Shown: positions 1 through 11,665 of the stretch, in pieces
How the letters are laid out: the number at the start of each line of letters is the position of its first letter
Numbering within the stretch: position 1 is the first letter of the stretch
Assembly: GCF_000495855.1 (NCBI RefSeq)
Contig: NZ_AWGF01000001.1
Coordinates: 62,001-126,000 of the forward strand
Length of the DNA: 64,000 nucleotides
Direction: 5' to 3'
Source of the DNA: Asticcacaulis sp. YBE204
Lineage (GTDB): Bacteria; Pseudomonadota; Alphaproteobacteria; Caulobacterales; Caulobacteraceae
Position numbers and translations under genes: made by a program
The notes under the pieces: generated by a model
What the model was told of the DNA's origin: nothing
Seen by the model: the letters and a program-made list of their open reading frames with translations, nothing else
Databases searched by the model: none

Positions 1-963
<963 letters not shown>

Positions 964-1074
964 GGGGTTTGGGGCCTGCGGCCCCAAGTCTTCTAGTCAA
1001 AGAAAAAGCCCTGCTTTCTTTAAGCAGGGCTTTTTCTTTGATCAGGCTTCGTGGGGTCACGGACCCCACACCCC
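964..1074. repeat. rpoD-trailing dyads (GGGGTTTGGGGCC arm and GTGGGGTC-acg-GACCCCAC dyad)
   Basis: Directly after the rpoD stop, a GC-rich dyad (964-990, GGGGCC/GGCCCC type) precedes the terminator, and a second dyad (1051-1074) follows it: GTGGGGTC, 3 bases, GACCCCAC, then ACCCC. The same two flanks surround the terminator between mscL and argG (32393-32431 and 32492-32515), so the order dyad, terminator, dyad occurs twice in this window. The second dyad also recurs at 31303, 44979 and 51829, each time close to a stop codon. Confidence 0.7.
997..1041 (+). terminator. rho-independent terminator of rpoD
   Basis: A perfect 20-bp inverted repeat (997-1016 against 1022-1041) with a 5-base loop. 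The GC core AGCCCTGCTT is flanked by an A-rich left arm and a T-rich right arm, so it could stop transcription from either side. It would also end leftward transcription of the NUDIX gene. Confidence 0.9.
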
Positions 1075-1114
1075 TTGACTGGGAACAGGACGGCTATGAC
1101 CAATGCAAGTTCCT

Positions 1115-1687
1115 CTATTTCTTGAAGATATCAGGCTCAGGTTCGAGAGCATTCGGATTCGTTCGAAGCTCCTCCAGCCACTCCCTGACCTTACCGCCAG
1201 AAATGAAAATGCCTTTGTCAGCCTCAACTATCGCCTCTTTTATAGCGGCTCTATAAGCATGATCTTTTTCAACATACGCCAACCTTTGAGCTGCTATCGG
1301 CATAAGCTGAAGTTTCGACAAGGGTGCCAGCGGTAAGTCCGCGACATTGCTTGGATCGATCCAGCGGATTTGCTCGATTTCAGCCGCCGCAAAGACCGGT
1401 CTGTTTATCTCGACATAGAAGGCGTGGGAATGGACCTGATGCCCGGCCTCGTTCACCGCCTCGGCATGAAATTCGCCTAGATATTCAGCTTGTTCCTGCG
1501 TGATTTCCAGCCCAATTTCTTCGCGCAATTCGCGCTGCAAGGCGTCGAACGGCGTCTCTCCGGCATCGATCTTGCCACCCGCCTGCATGAAAAAGGCAGA
1601 GCCTCGTTTGCGTACAACAAGAGCCAGCCGCAGCTTTGGATCGACTATTAACGCGGTCGCAAGGACAATTATTGTACTGCTATTCAT
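1115..1687 (-). CDS. NUDIX hydrolase with antitoxin-like C-terminal tail
   Basis: A 190-residue protein. Residues 38-60 match the NUDIX box G-x5-E-x7-R-E-U-x-E-E-x-G-U exactly (GKIDAGE...RELREEIGL), so it should hydrolyse a nucleoside-diphosphate-X substrate using divalent metal. The substrate cannot be told. The NUDIX fold fills about residues 1-140. The last 45 or so residues (AIKEAIVEADKG, KVREWLEEL, EPEPDIF) are an extra segment whose pattern (GxxxxxxxVxxWL, then Pro-rich end) resembles ribbon-helix-helix antitoxins of RelE/ParE systems. That likeness is from memory and is weak. ATG at 1687 starts 31 bp from the divergent GIY-YIG gene, so the two share one short promoter region. Base composition is less GC-rich than rpoD or gyrB. 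Confidence 0.88.
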   Translation of the reverse strand: MNSSTIIVLATALIVDPKLRLALVVRKRGSAFFMQAGGKIDAGETPFDALQRELREEIGLEITQEQAEYLGEFHAEAVNEAGHQVHSHAFYVEINRPVFAAAEIEQIRWIDPSNVADLPLAPLSKLQLMPIAAQRLAYVEKDHAYRAAIKEAIVEADKGIFISGGKVREWLEELRTNPNALEPEPDIFKK

Positions 1688-1718
1688 TAGATATCATCCA
1701 ATACAGCAACGATTAGGA

Positions 1719-2252
1719 ATGCAGATGCAGGATCCTGAGTCAATTTACTCAGTAGGGGATATTCTAAATTGTCGCCTGAACCCCATACCAGATGAACCAG
1801 GCATATACGCATTTTGGTGGATTGCGCCGAAAGCACAACTATTAAACAGCAATCGACATATTGTTTTAAAAGGGCCAAGCGGAAGACCCGTTGACGTAGA
1901 ATATAGAGATTGGTGGCCAGAAGAATTAACGTACCCGTGCCTATATGTCGGCAAATCAACGAGTTTAAAGAAACGCTTCGGCTTGCACATAAAAAACGGG
2001 TCTGTTGGGCGATTGCACGGCAGACCTGAGAACAATATCAAATGCAAACCACTTACAACATCTTGTCAGTTGAGATTTGGAATTGAGCACATCTTTCCTA
2101 GAGAGCCCAACTCACTTAATCTCATAAAGAATTCTGTCGGCTTTTCTTGGGATACACACTTTCCCGATAATGCAATCGCAGAGCGCTTCTTTAGAGAAGA
2201 TCTGCTCATTGGTAAGTGGCGGCCGTGGTTTAACATAGACTCCGAACGATAG
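1719..2252 (+). CDS. GIY-YIG-type nuclease-like protein, copy 1
   Basis: A 177-residue protein starting at ATG 1719 (MQMQDPE; a second ATG lies at 1725). It has GIY at residues 28-30, YVGK at 76-79, a conserved Arg (RF) at 86 and a Glu in AERFF at 155. These are the four landmarks of GIY-YIG nucleases, but the gap between GIY and YVG is 45 residues instead of the usual ten or so. It contains an inserted block with DWWP. No extra DNA-binding domain is visible. A paralogue lies at 6217-6747, and its final 64 residues are about two thirds identical by my count. The gene is AT-richer than its surroundings, which suggests transfer. The DNA or RNA target is unknown and catalysis is inferred from motifs only. 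Confidence 0.75.
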   Translation: MQMQDPESIYSVGDILNCRLNPIPDEPGIYAFWWIAPKAQLLNSNRHIVLKGPSGRPVDVEYRDWWPEELTYPCLYVGKSTSLKKRFGLHIKNGSVGRLHGRPENNIKCKPLTTSCQLRFGIEHIFPREPNSLNLIKNSVGFSWDTHFPDNAIAERFFREDLLIGKWRPWFNIDSER

Positions 2253-2261
2253 CTTTCTCAC

Positions 2262-2300
2262 CACGAAAAAGTACCCCGCTTGCGGGGCAACTTTTTCGTG
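2262..2300. terminator. bidirectional terminator between GIY-YIG copy 1 and gyrB
   Basis: Arms CACGAAAAAGT-CCCCGC (2262-2279) and its complement (2282-2300) pair with one small bulge. One flank is A-rich and the other T-rich. It lies 10 bp past the GIY-YIG stop and 3 bp past the gyrB stop, so it can serve both converging genes. Confidence 0.85.
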
Positions 2301-2303
2301 AAA

Positions 2304-5899
<3,596 letters not shown>

Positions 5900-5937
5900 C
5901 GACTCGCCCTGAGTTCTGGGCTCGCTACAATGAAGGC

Positions 5938-6096
5938 TTGACCACGGAAAACACGGAAAGCACGGACGTCTTTGCGTGTCAGCACAGAGCCCGCAGGGCC
6001 TTTATACCGCTTGCTGGCCGCACGGATTATTTGCCGCTTCGCGCAGACGTCCGACCCAAAGGCATTTTCCGTGCTTTCCGTGTTTTCCGTGGTCAA
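5938..6096. repeat. inverted repeat with 29-bp perfect arms, CACGGAAA-type
   Basis: The arm at 5938-5966, built from repeated ACACGGAAA/GCACGGA units, is the exact reverse complement of 6068-6096. About 100 bp lie between the arms, and a second weaker pairing (GACGTC...GACGTC) sits inside. Related CACGGAAAGCACGGA units form a looser inverted repeat at 11537-11647. No transposase is present. It behaves like a dispersed intergenic palindromic repeat that could fold into a long hairpin in the recF upstream region. Confidence 0.85.
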
Positions 6097-6216
6097 AATC
6101 TTAAAAAGCCCGAAACGCGCTGGATCAGATGAGTTGACTTCGACCTACCATGCCCACCGACTCGCGCAAAGCCTGTTCGCACTTCGCTCTATAGCTCTAC
6201 AATTTTGGTGGATATA

Positions 6217-6747
6217 TTATCGTTCAGCATCGATATTGAACCAAGGACGCCACGATCCAATAAGCCGATCTTCCTCAAAAAAACGTTCTGCAATTGCATT
6301 AACCTTGAAACCGGAATTATACGAAAATCCGACATTACTTTTAATAATATCCAACGAAGATTCCAAATTAGGAAATATATGTTCTATTACAAATCGCAAT
6401 TGGCATGTTGAATTATAAGATATTACCTTTCTAAAATTTTTATGCTTATCATGAAGCCTTCCATTTGGCTTGGTTTTTGGCATGATGTGTTGATTGAATC
6501 GTCTGTGTATATTTGTAGTTTTTCCAACATACAAACAAGGATAACTTAATTTTTTCGGCCACCAATCATGATATTCAACTTTTACCTCAATCCCACCCGG
6601 ACCTTTGAGCCAAATTTCCCTATCCGCATGCAACAAAATTTCCCTAGGCCCAACCCACCAGTAAGCATAAATACCAGCATCCTGCGATAAGTTGTGCTTG
6701 GCACCTAGAATGTCGCGGACAAGCTGAATTGATTTTTTGTTGTGCAC
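6217..6747 (-). CDS. GIY-YIG-type nuclease-like protein, copy 2
   Basis: A 176-residue paralogue of the protein at 1719-2252. It starts with GTG at 6747; an in-frame stop lies just upstream and there is no other nearby start. GIY is at 25-27, YVGK at 73-76, RRF at 82-84 and AERFF (Glu about 154). The GIY-to-YVG spacing is again exactly 45 residues and the C-terminal WRPWFNID block is shared. The gene is strongly AT-rich beside dnaN and recF. The two copies point toward each other from either side of recF-gyrB. Their DNA has diverged, so this is not a recent tandem duplication. Function is unknown beyond a probable nuclease fold. Confidence 0.75.
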   Translation of the reverse strand: MHNKKSIQLVRDILGAKHNLSQDAGIYAYWWVGPREILLHADREIWLKGPGGIEVKVEYHDWWPKKLSYPCLYVGKTTNIHRRFNQHIMPKTKPNGRLHDKHKNFRKVISYNSTCQLRFVIEHIFPNLESSLDIIKSNVGFSYNSGFKVNAIAERFFEEDRLIGSWRPWFNIDAER

Positions 6748-6763
6748 GTTATTACCCTAAAAA

Positions 6764-6789
6764 AACCCGCCGACATATGCCAGCGGGTT
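6764..6789 (-). terminator. terminator downstream of dnaN
   Basis: On the minus strand AACCCGC pairs with GCGGGTT (6783-6789 with 6764-6770) and is followed by a run of seven T. It lies 30 bp past the dnaN stop and just before the GIY-YIG copy 2 start, so dnaN and that gene are separate transcription units. Confidence 0.85.
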
Positions 6790-6819
6790 GAATTCAAAAC
6801 GTAAAATCAGTGCTGATCG

Positions 6820-7941
6820 CTACACCCGCAGCGGCATCAGCACGTACTGGACGCCCTGATCGGCCGTGTCGAGTACAAGCGTCGGCGAGGCCGCGTCGTT
6901 CAGGCGCAGTTCAACCTGCTCACCGGCGATCTGACCCATGACATCAAGAATGTAGCGGGCGTTGAAGCCGATCTCCAGCGCGTCGGAATCGTACTCGATC
7001 TCGGCCTCCTCGACGGCCTGACCGGCTTCGATATTGCGCACGGTCAGGGTCAGACGACCCGGCTCGATCGACATCTTCACCGAACGGCTCTTTTCCGCCG
7101 AGATGGTCGAGACACGGTCCACGGCGCGGGCCAGAACGCCCGTGTCGACGATCATCGACTTGTCGTTGTTCTTGGGGATTACGCGGCCATAGTCCGGGAA
7201 CGAGCCGTCGATGATCTTCGAGGTCAGAGACGCATTGCCCAGCGTAAAGCGGATCTTGGCGGGCGAGACGGTCATTTCGACATAACCCGCACCGTCGTCA
7301 AGCAGACGACGGGCCTGATCGATCGTCTTGCGCGGGATGATGACGCCCGCGCCGCCGACCGAACCCTCAGGGGCCGGCATTTCGGCGAGGGCCAGACGGT
7401 GACCGTCAGTTGCCACGGCGCGCAAGTAAGCGGAGCCGTCTTCGGTGATGGTGTGCAGGTAAAGGCCGTTCAGATAGTAGCGCGTCTCTTCGGTCGAGAC
7501 GGCGAAACGTGTCTTGTCGATCAGGCGCTTCAGGTCTTCCTTGAGCAGCGAATAGGTGACGCCTTCGTGGTCGCCCGACATGACGGGGAAATCGCCGGCA
7601 GGCAGGACCGGCAGGGCGAAGCGCGAACGTCCGGCCTGCACCGTCAGACGCGGGTCTTCACCGGCCTGATAGCGCAGTTCGACATCGGCCCCGTCGGGCA
7701 GCTTGCGTACGATTTCATAGAGGGTGTGGGCGGGGGCGGTGATCTGGCCCGGCACCGAGACGATGGCCTCGGTGACATCGACGATTTCCATGTCGAGGTC
7801 GGTGGCCGAAAACGACACCTGCGACCCTTCGGCCGACAGCAGGACGTTCGACAAAATAGGGATGGTGTTCCGGCGTTCCACCACGTTCTGCACGTGGCTC
7901 AGGGCCTTCAAAAGCGCGCCACGTTCAATGATCAGCTGCAT
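6820..7941 (-). CDS. dnaN: DNA polymerase III subunit beta (sliding clamp)
   Basis: Ring-shaped processivity clamp that tethers DNA polymerase III and recruits many DNA-handling proteins. The start is placed at ATG 7941 (MQLIIERGALL), the standard beginning of DnaN, although the frame is open about 30 codons further upstream; those codons look unlike DnaN and cover a hairpin. The resulting 373 residues match the family length and contain the three clamp repeats, ending in the typical YVLMPLRV. It lies 138 bp downstream of dnaA on the same strand. Confidence 0.97.
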   Translation of the reverse strand: MQLIIERGALLKALSHVQNVVERRNTIPILSNVLLSAEGSQVSFSATDLDMEIVDVTEAIVSVPGQITAPAHTLYEIVRKLPDGADVELRYQAGEDPRLTVQAGRSRFALPVLPAGDFPVMSGDHEGVTYSLLKEDLKRLIDKTRFAVSTEETRYYLNGLYLHTITEDGSAYLRAVATDGHRLALAEMPAPEGSVGGAGVIIPRKTIDQARRLLDDGAGYVEMTVSPAKIRFTLGNASLTSKIIDGSFPDYGRVIPKNNDKSMIVDTGVLARAVDRVSTISAEKSRSVKMSIEPGRLTLTVRNIEAGQAVEEAEIEYDSDALEIGFNARYILDVMGQIAGEQVELRLNDAASPTLVLDTADQGVQYVLMPLRV

Positions 7942-8001
7942 CTTAGCGTTCCAAATCGTAGATTGCCCGGAACCGTCTGTAGCGGTCCTGAGTGCAAAAG
8001 A

Positions 8002-8021
8002 CCGGAGCTTTTGGGCTCCGG
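8002..8021 (-). terminator. hairpin between dnaA and dnaN (possible attenuator)
   Basis: On the minus strand CCGGAGC pairs with GCTCCGG around a 6-base loop and is followed by TCTTTT. The T-run is short, so this would be a leaky terminator or attenuator that lets dnaA and dnaN be expressed at different levels. Strength is not known. Confidence 0.5.
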
Positions 8022-8079
8022 CGCTTCGCAAGACCTTAAAGGTTTCTTAAGCGGCGTCAACCGCTTGTTGAGGTCGAAA

Positions 8080-9513
8080 TCAGCCGCGCAGTTTACGGGT
8101 GAGGGCCTCGACGTCCTTGGCGATCTGTTCGTCCGATTGCAGCAGTTCCTCGATCTTCTTGACGGCGTGCAGCACGGTCGTGTGGTCGCGACCGCCGAAG
8201 CGGCGACCGATGTCCGGATAGGAACGGGTGGTGTTCTGCTTGCACAACCACATAGCCACCTGACGCGGGCGGGCGACGCTGCGCGTGCGACGTTCCGACA
8301 AAAGATCCGCCTGCTTCAGGGCGAAGTGATCCGCCGTCAGCTTTTGAATCTCGTCGACCGTCACGCGGCGTTCCGCCGATACCTTCAGGTTGGGTTGCAG
8401 CAAGGCCATAGCTTCGTCCAAAGTCAAACTCCCCAGACGCGCACCGGCCGAAGCGGCCAGCGTGTTCACGGCCCCTTCCAGCTCACGGATGGAACCCGGT
8501 ACGCGGTCTGCTAAAAATTGCAATACATCGTGGTGAGGCTTCTGGGCGGCGCCCAGTCGCATCGATAGCTGATCGAGCTTCCGCTCGACAATGCCCAGTC
8601 TCAGGCTTTGATCGGCGACGTCGAGGGCACAGACCAGTCCGGAAGACAGGTGCGACCTGAGACGCGCTTCGATTTCGTTGAGGTGCGACGGCGGGCGATC
8701 CGCCGTGAACACCACGCGCTTATTGGTTTCCAGAAGCGCGGTCAAGGTATGGAACAGCTCTTCCTGCGACGAGGTCTTGCCGCCGATGAAGTGGACATCG
8801 TCCACCAGCAGCAGGTCGGCCCCACGCAGTTCTTCTTTGAAAGCCGCCGTCGAACGGTCCTGGATCGCCTTGACGAAGGTCGAGGTGAACTTTTCCGCCG
8901 TCAGATAGACGATCTTCGCGTCCGGACGACGCGCCCGCGCCTCCCAGGCGATGGCGTTGAGCAGGTGCGTCTTTCCGTAGCCGTACGGGCCATGAAAAAA
9001 CACCGGGTTGAAGTGCCCATCAGCCCAGCTCGCCACCTGGCGCGACATGGTATAGGCGAATTCGTTGCCGCGGCCCGGCACGAAGGTGTCGAAGGTCAGG
9101 CGCTCCTGAAGACCGGCCACGCGGGCGGCAGCGTCCTGAAAATTGACGACGGGGGCCGGTGCCGACGGCAGGACCGACGGCGCGGCGGTCGGAATGACGG
9201 ATTCGGGGGCGACCTGAACGATCCTGGCCTGATCGTCGAATTCGACGCGCGACTTGAGGTCGAGGCTGCGCGATTCCGGGTCGATCTGCGACCACAGCTC
9301 GTTGGCGCGCTTCAGGGCATTGCGCGCGAACCAGTCGCGGGCATAGAGGGTCGGCGTTACCAGCACTGGGTCACCCATCGGCCCCTGACGCAGGGCGGAC
9401 GGTGCGACATATGAATTATAAGGACCCTCACCGAGTTCGTGCCGGAGGGTGGACGCCACTTTAGACCATACCGTTTCAGGCAGGATCGGTGACCAGCTGT
9501 TTATGCCTGGCAT
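8080..9513 (-). CDS. dnaA: chromosomal replication initiator protein DnaA
   Basis: AAA+ initiator that binds DnaA boxes and melts the origin. The 477 residues show a domain I start (VWSKVASTLRHELG), a poorly conserved linker, Walker A GPYGYGKTHL near 175-184, Walker B LLLVDDVHF and the domain IV DNA-binding signature GGRDHTTVLHA near 444. A 633-bp gene-free region lies upstream, and dnaN follows after 138 bp. In Caulobacter dnaA transcription responds to methylation of GANTC sites. Two such sites lie far upstream here (9873-9890). Confidence 0.98.
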   Translation of the reverse strand: MPGINSWSPILPETVWSKVASTLRHELGEGPYNSYVAPSALRQGPMGDPVLVTPTLYARDWFARNALKRANELWSQIDPESRSLDLKSRVEFDDQARIVQVAPESVIPTAAPSVLPSAPAPVVNFQDAAARVAGLQERLTFDTFVPGRGNEFAYTMSRQVASWADGHFNPVFFHGPYGYGKTHLLNAIAWEARARRPDAKIVYLTAEKFTSTFVKAIQDRSTAAFKEELRGADLLLVDDVHFIGGKTSSQEELFHTLTALLETNKRVVFTADRPPSHLNEIEARLRSHLSSGLVCALDVADQSLRLGIVERKLDQLSMRLGAAQKPHHDVLQFLADRVPGSIRELEGAVNTLAASAGARLGSLTLDEAMALLQPNLKVSAERRVTVDEIQKLTADHFALKQADLLSERRTRSVARPRQVAMWLCKQNTTRSYPDIGRRFGGRDHTTVLHAVKKIEELLQSDEQIAKDVEALTRKLRG

Positions 9514-9872
9514 GTTATAAAAGCCCCGATCATATTCCCCAACTCATACGCATGGACCGGACCGTTTCTCTCGTCTGGCTTAAGGGTTTCACGCCCCTGC
9601 ACCGAAAGACCGGCCCTGTCCGGTTACTGGTATTTTGTCTGCGCCGGCCCGTCCTGAACAACGGTTTTTCCGGTCAATCTCAGGTCCTTTTTGGCCACCG
9701 TCCCAACCTCCATTTAGATCAGGAAAAACAAGCACTTCGGCAACAATCAAGGCTCTGGCGTCCGGACTTAACCGAGCGCCACCATTTCATCCGTGTTGGG
9801 ATGGAAGGGTGAGGTGGGTTCACCTTAGCTTTCCCGGCGGTCAGGTCAACGAGGATATTTACTCACAGGAGC

Positions 9873-9890
9873 GAATCTTTTGGTTGACTC
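9873..9890. promoter_or_regulatory. pair of GANTC (CcrM-type) methylation sites upstream of dnaA
   Basis: GAATC at 9873-9877 and GACTC at 9886-9890 lie 13 bp apart in the gene-free region 360-380 bp before the dnaA start. GANTC is the target of the cell-cycle methylase CcrM in Alphaproteobacteria. Any effect on dnaA is inference. Confidence 0.4.
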
Positions 9891-10035
9891 TGATAACCTC
9901 TTCCCCGGCAAGGAGAAATTTATTAACCGCCTTTCCTGCGTCTTTTTGACCGATTGGTAAAAAAAATTTGCGCAGAAAAAAGCGCTCCGACACGAAGGGC
10001 GGAGGCGTAAAAAGAGTGCAAAGCCGGGAAAAAAC

Positions 10036-10071
10036 AAGGGGCCGGACACGATCGAACGATCCGGACCCCTT
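10036..10071 (-). terminator. terminator of rpsT
   Basis: On the minus strand AAGGGGTCCGGA (10071-10060) pairs with TCCGGCCCCTT (10046-10036), with one bulge, and is followed by TGTTTTTT. It lies about 75 bp past the rpsT stop. Confidence 0.85.
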
Positions 10072-10146
10072 ATCTTTTTAAGAAGAGACCTTGTTCCGCC
10101 GCCGGATAAATCTCAGGCGCGGCCAGACAGGCCTCCGGAAGCGGTA

Positions 10147-10422
10147 TTAGGCCGCGGCCGTGTCGAGCTTCTTGAGCGCGGCAGCCAGACGCGACACCTT
10201 GCGCGCGCCGGTATTCTTGTGGACCACGCCCTTGGTGACGGCGCGCATCAGTTCCGACTGCGCCTCGACAAAGGCGGTCTTGGCGACGGCGGCGTCGCCG
10301 GCAGCCAGGGCTTCTTCGAACTTGCGGACGAAGGTACGGACGCGCGAACGGCGCGCCTTGTTGACTTCGGTACGGCGGGCGATCTTGCGGATCGCTTTCT
10401 TGGCGCCGGGATTGTTAGCCAT
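10147..10422 (-). CDS. rpsT: 30S ribosomal protein S20
   Basis: Small-subunit protein that binds 16S rRNA. At 91 residues it starts [13 protein letters not shown] and is rich in Lys, Arg and Ala, with TGARKVSRL near the C-terminus. This is the family pattern of a bundle of basic helices. It is a single gene with its own terminator, placed between mutM and dnaA. Two DnaA-box-like sites lie in its upstream region. Confidence 0.97.
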   Translation of the reverse strand: MANNPGAKKAIRKIARRTEVNKARRSRVRTFVRKFEEALAAGDAAVAKTAFVEAQSELMRAVTKGVVHKNTGARKVSRLAAALKKLDTAAA

Positions 10423-10549
10423 TCATCACCTCGGTGAGATAAGTTAAGGGAGCCGCGGCGCCAGCCATCTGAGCGGGCCACGACGCGAATTTCAAGGGGG
10501 CGGGATATAACCGATGGGCAGGGGCAGGTCAACGCTTGTCAGCGAAGAT

Positions 10550-10593
10550 TCATCCACAGTGCGGACTTTTTTCGCCTCTGCGTCTGTGGATGG
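10550..10593. promoter_or_regulatory. two opposed DnaA-box-like sites upstream of rpsT
   Basis: TCATCCACA at 10550-10558 and its opposite-strand counterpart TGTGGATGG at 10585-10593. Each differs from TTATCCACA by one or two bases. They sit in the 193-bp mutM-rpsT gap, 130-170 bp before rpsT. Binding is not shown. Confidence 0.4.
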
Positions 10594-10615
10594 CTCTGTA
10601 TAGCCGGGATTCCCA

Positions 10616-11494
10616 TCAAATCTGGCACACCGGGCAATAAAAAGTCGAACGGCCAGAATGGGTTTTGCGTTGGATAACCCCATCGCAGCCCTCGCGCAGG
10701 CAGGGCTGGCCCTTGCGGTCATAGACGCGGAAGTGGTGCTGAAAATAGCCCAGTTCCCCGCTGGCCGAGGCGAAATCGCTGATCGAGGAGCCGCCCGCCG
10801 CCACGGCCTCTTCCAGCACGGCCTTGATGGCCGCCGTGAGTTCGACAGCGTCGGCACGACGCAACGACGGCCCCGACCTGTCCGGCGACAGGCGCGCCCG
10901 CCACAGCGCTTCGCACACATATATATTGCCGAGCCCGGCGATCAGGGTCTGATCCATCAGGAGCGTCTTGAGGTTCGGTTTGCGCGCCGTCAGAGTCTCA
11001 TGGAGCCAGTCGGCGTTGAGCGCGTCCGATAGGGGTTCAATACCTAGTCCCTTATACCAGCCCTGCGCATAGAGTTCGTCGGGCCTGAGCAGAAGCATAA
11101 AGCCGAACCGGCGCGGATCGTAAAAGTCGATAAGGCGGGTCGCACCGTCTTTTTCCGCCAATACCTGAACGTGCAGGTGCTTGGGATCGGGGCGCATAGC
11201 GTGATAATAGTTACCGTCGAGCGGCACGGTCTCGCCATCGAGATCGATGACCTGAAAGCGTCCGGTCATGCCGAGGTGTGTGACCCATACCTCCTGCGTA
11301 TCGAGGTGAAACAGCAAGTACTTGGCGCGGCGCTCAAGTCGCAGCACCGTCGCGCCTTCGAGACGTTCGGCAAAGCGCTCCGGGAAGGCGTAGCGCAGGT
11401 TCGCACGATGCACCCTTGCCCCGGATAGACGCGCGCCGTCCAGCGCGGGCTCAAGGCCTCGACGGACGGTTTCGACTTCGGGCAGTTCGGGCAT
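10616..11494 (-). CDS. mutM: formamidopyrimidine-DNA glycosylase (MutM/Fpg)
   Basis: Base-excision repair glycosylase and AP lyase that removes 8-oxoguanine and ring-opened purines. The 292 residues start MPELPEVETVRRGLE, with the catalytic Pro2 and Glu3. The conserved Lys lies in RRAKYLLFHL. The helix-two-turn-helix (LIAGLGNIYVCEAL) and C-terminal zinc finger (Cys pairs in CLREGC and YCPVC) are all present. All catalytic landmarks look intact. rpsT follows on the same strand. Confidence 0.97.
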   Translation of the reverse strand: MPELPEVETVRRGLEPALDGARLSGARVHRANLRYAFPERFAERLEGATVLRLERRAKYLLFHLDTQEVWVTHLGMTGRFQVIDLDGETVPLDGNYYHAMRPDPKHLHVQVLAEKDGATRLIDFYDPRRFGFMLLLRPDELYAQGWYKGLGIEPLSDALNADWLHETLTARKPNLKTLLMDQTLIAGLGNIYVCEALWRARLSPDRSGPSLRRADAVELTAAIKAVLEEAVAAGGSSISDFASASGELGYFQHHFRVYDRKGQPCLREGCDGVIQRKTHSGRSTFYCPVCQI

Positions 11495-11536
11495 ATAAAC
11501 CTCACTCTATGGAGCGCGTTTATAGGGTGCTTTTAG

Positions 11537-11647
11537 CAACACGGAAAGCACGGAAAGCCGCTACGCGGCAGACACGGAAATGGAGTCGGTTAATCAAAAC
11601 CCGGATAAATCCGTGCTTTCCTTCTTTCCGTGTTTTGCCGTGTTATA
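11537..11647. repeat. imperfect inverted repeat of CACGGAAA units
   Basis: Left half near 11537-11560 (AACACGGAAAGCACGGAAAG) and right half near 11609-11647 (TCCGTGCTTTCC...CCGTGTTTTGCCGTGTT) are mostly complementary. A small GCCGCTACGCGGC hairpin lies between. They are built of the same units as the repeat at 5938-6096, so both belong to one dispersed family. It lies between mutM and the aldo/keto reductase. Confidence 0.7.
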
Positions 11648-11665
11648 GACTTAAAGCTTAAGGGC

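Larger units (their letters stand above)
9514..10146. other. gene-free region between dnaA and rpsT
   Basis: This 633-bp stretch has no convincing coding frame: short open frames lack family likeness or credible starts. It must hold the dnaA promoter and leader (dnaA is read leftward from 9513). The part around 9860-9990 is AT-rich, with two GANTC sites and poly-A and poly-T runs. The rpsT terminator occupies the right end (10036-10071). I found no cluster of consensus DnaA boxes, so I do not call it an origin. Confidence 0.6.

Noticed and set aside
7942-8031. 30-codon N-terminal extension of DnaN
   Set aside because: The extension does not resemble DnaN, overlaps a hairpin, and ATG 7941 gives the standard MQLIIERG start.
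9489-9949. Short open frames on the plus strand upstream of dnaA
   Set aside because: No family likeness, no convincing ribosome site and they overlap the region that must hold the dnaA promoter.
9514-10146. Chromosomal origin at dnaA
   Set aside because: Only GANTC sites and AT-rich stretches are seen; no cluster of DnaA boxes. In Caulobacter the origin lies away from dnaA, near hemE, which is not in this window.
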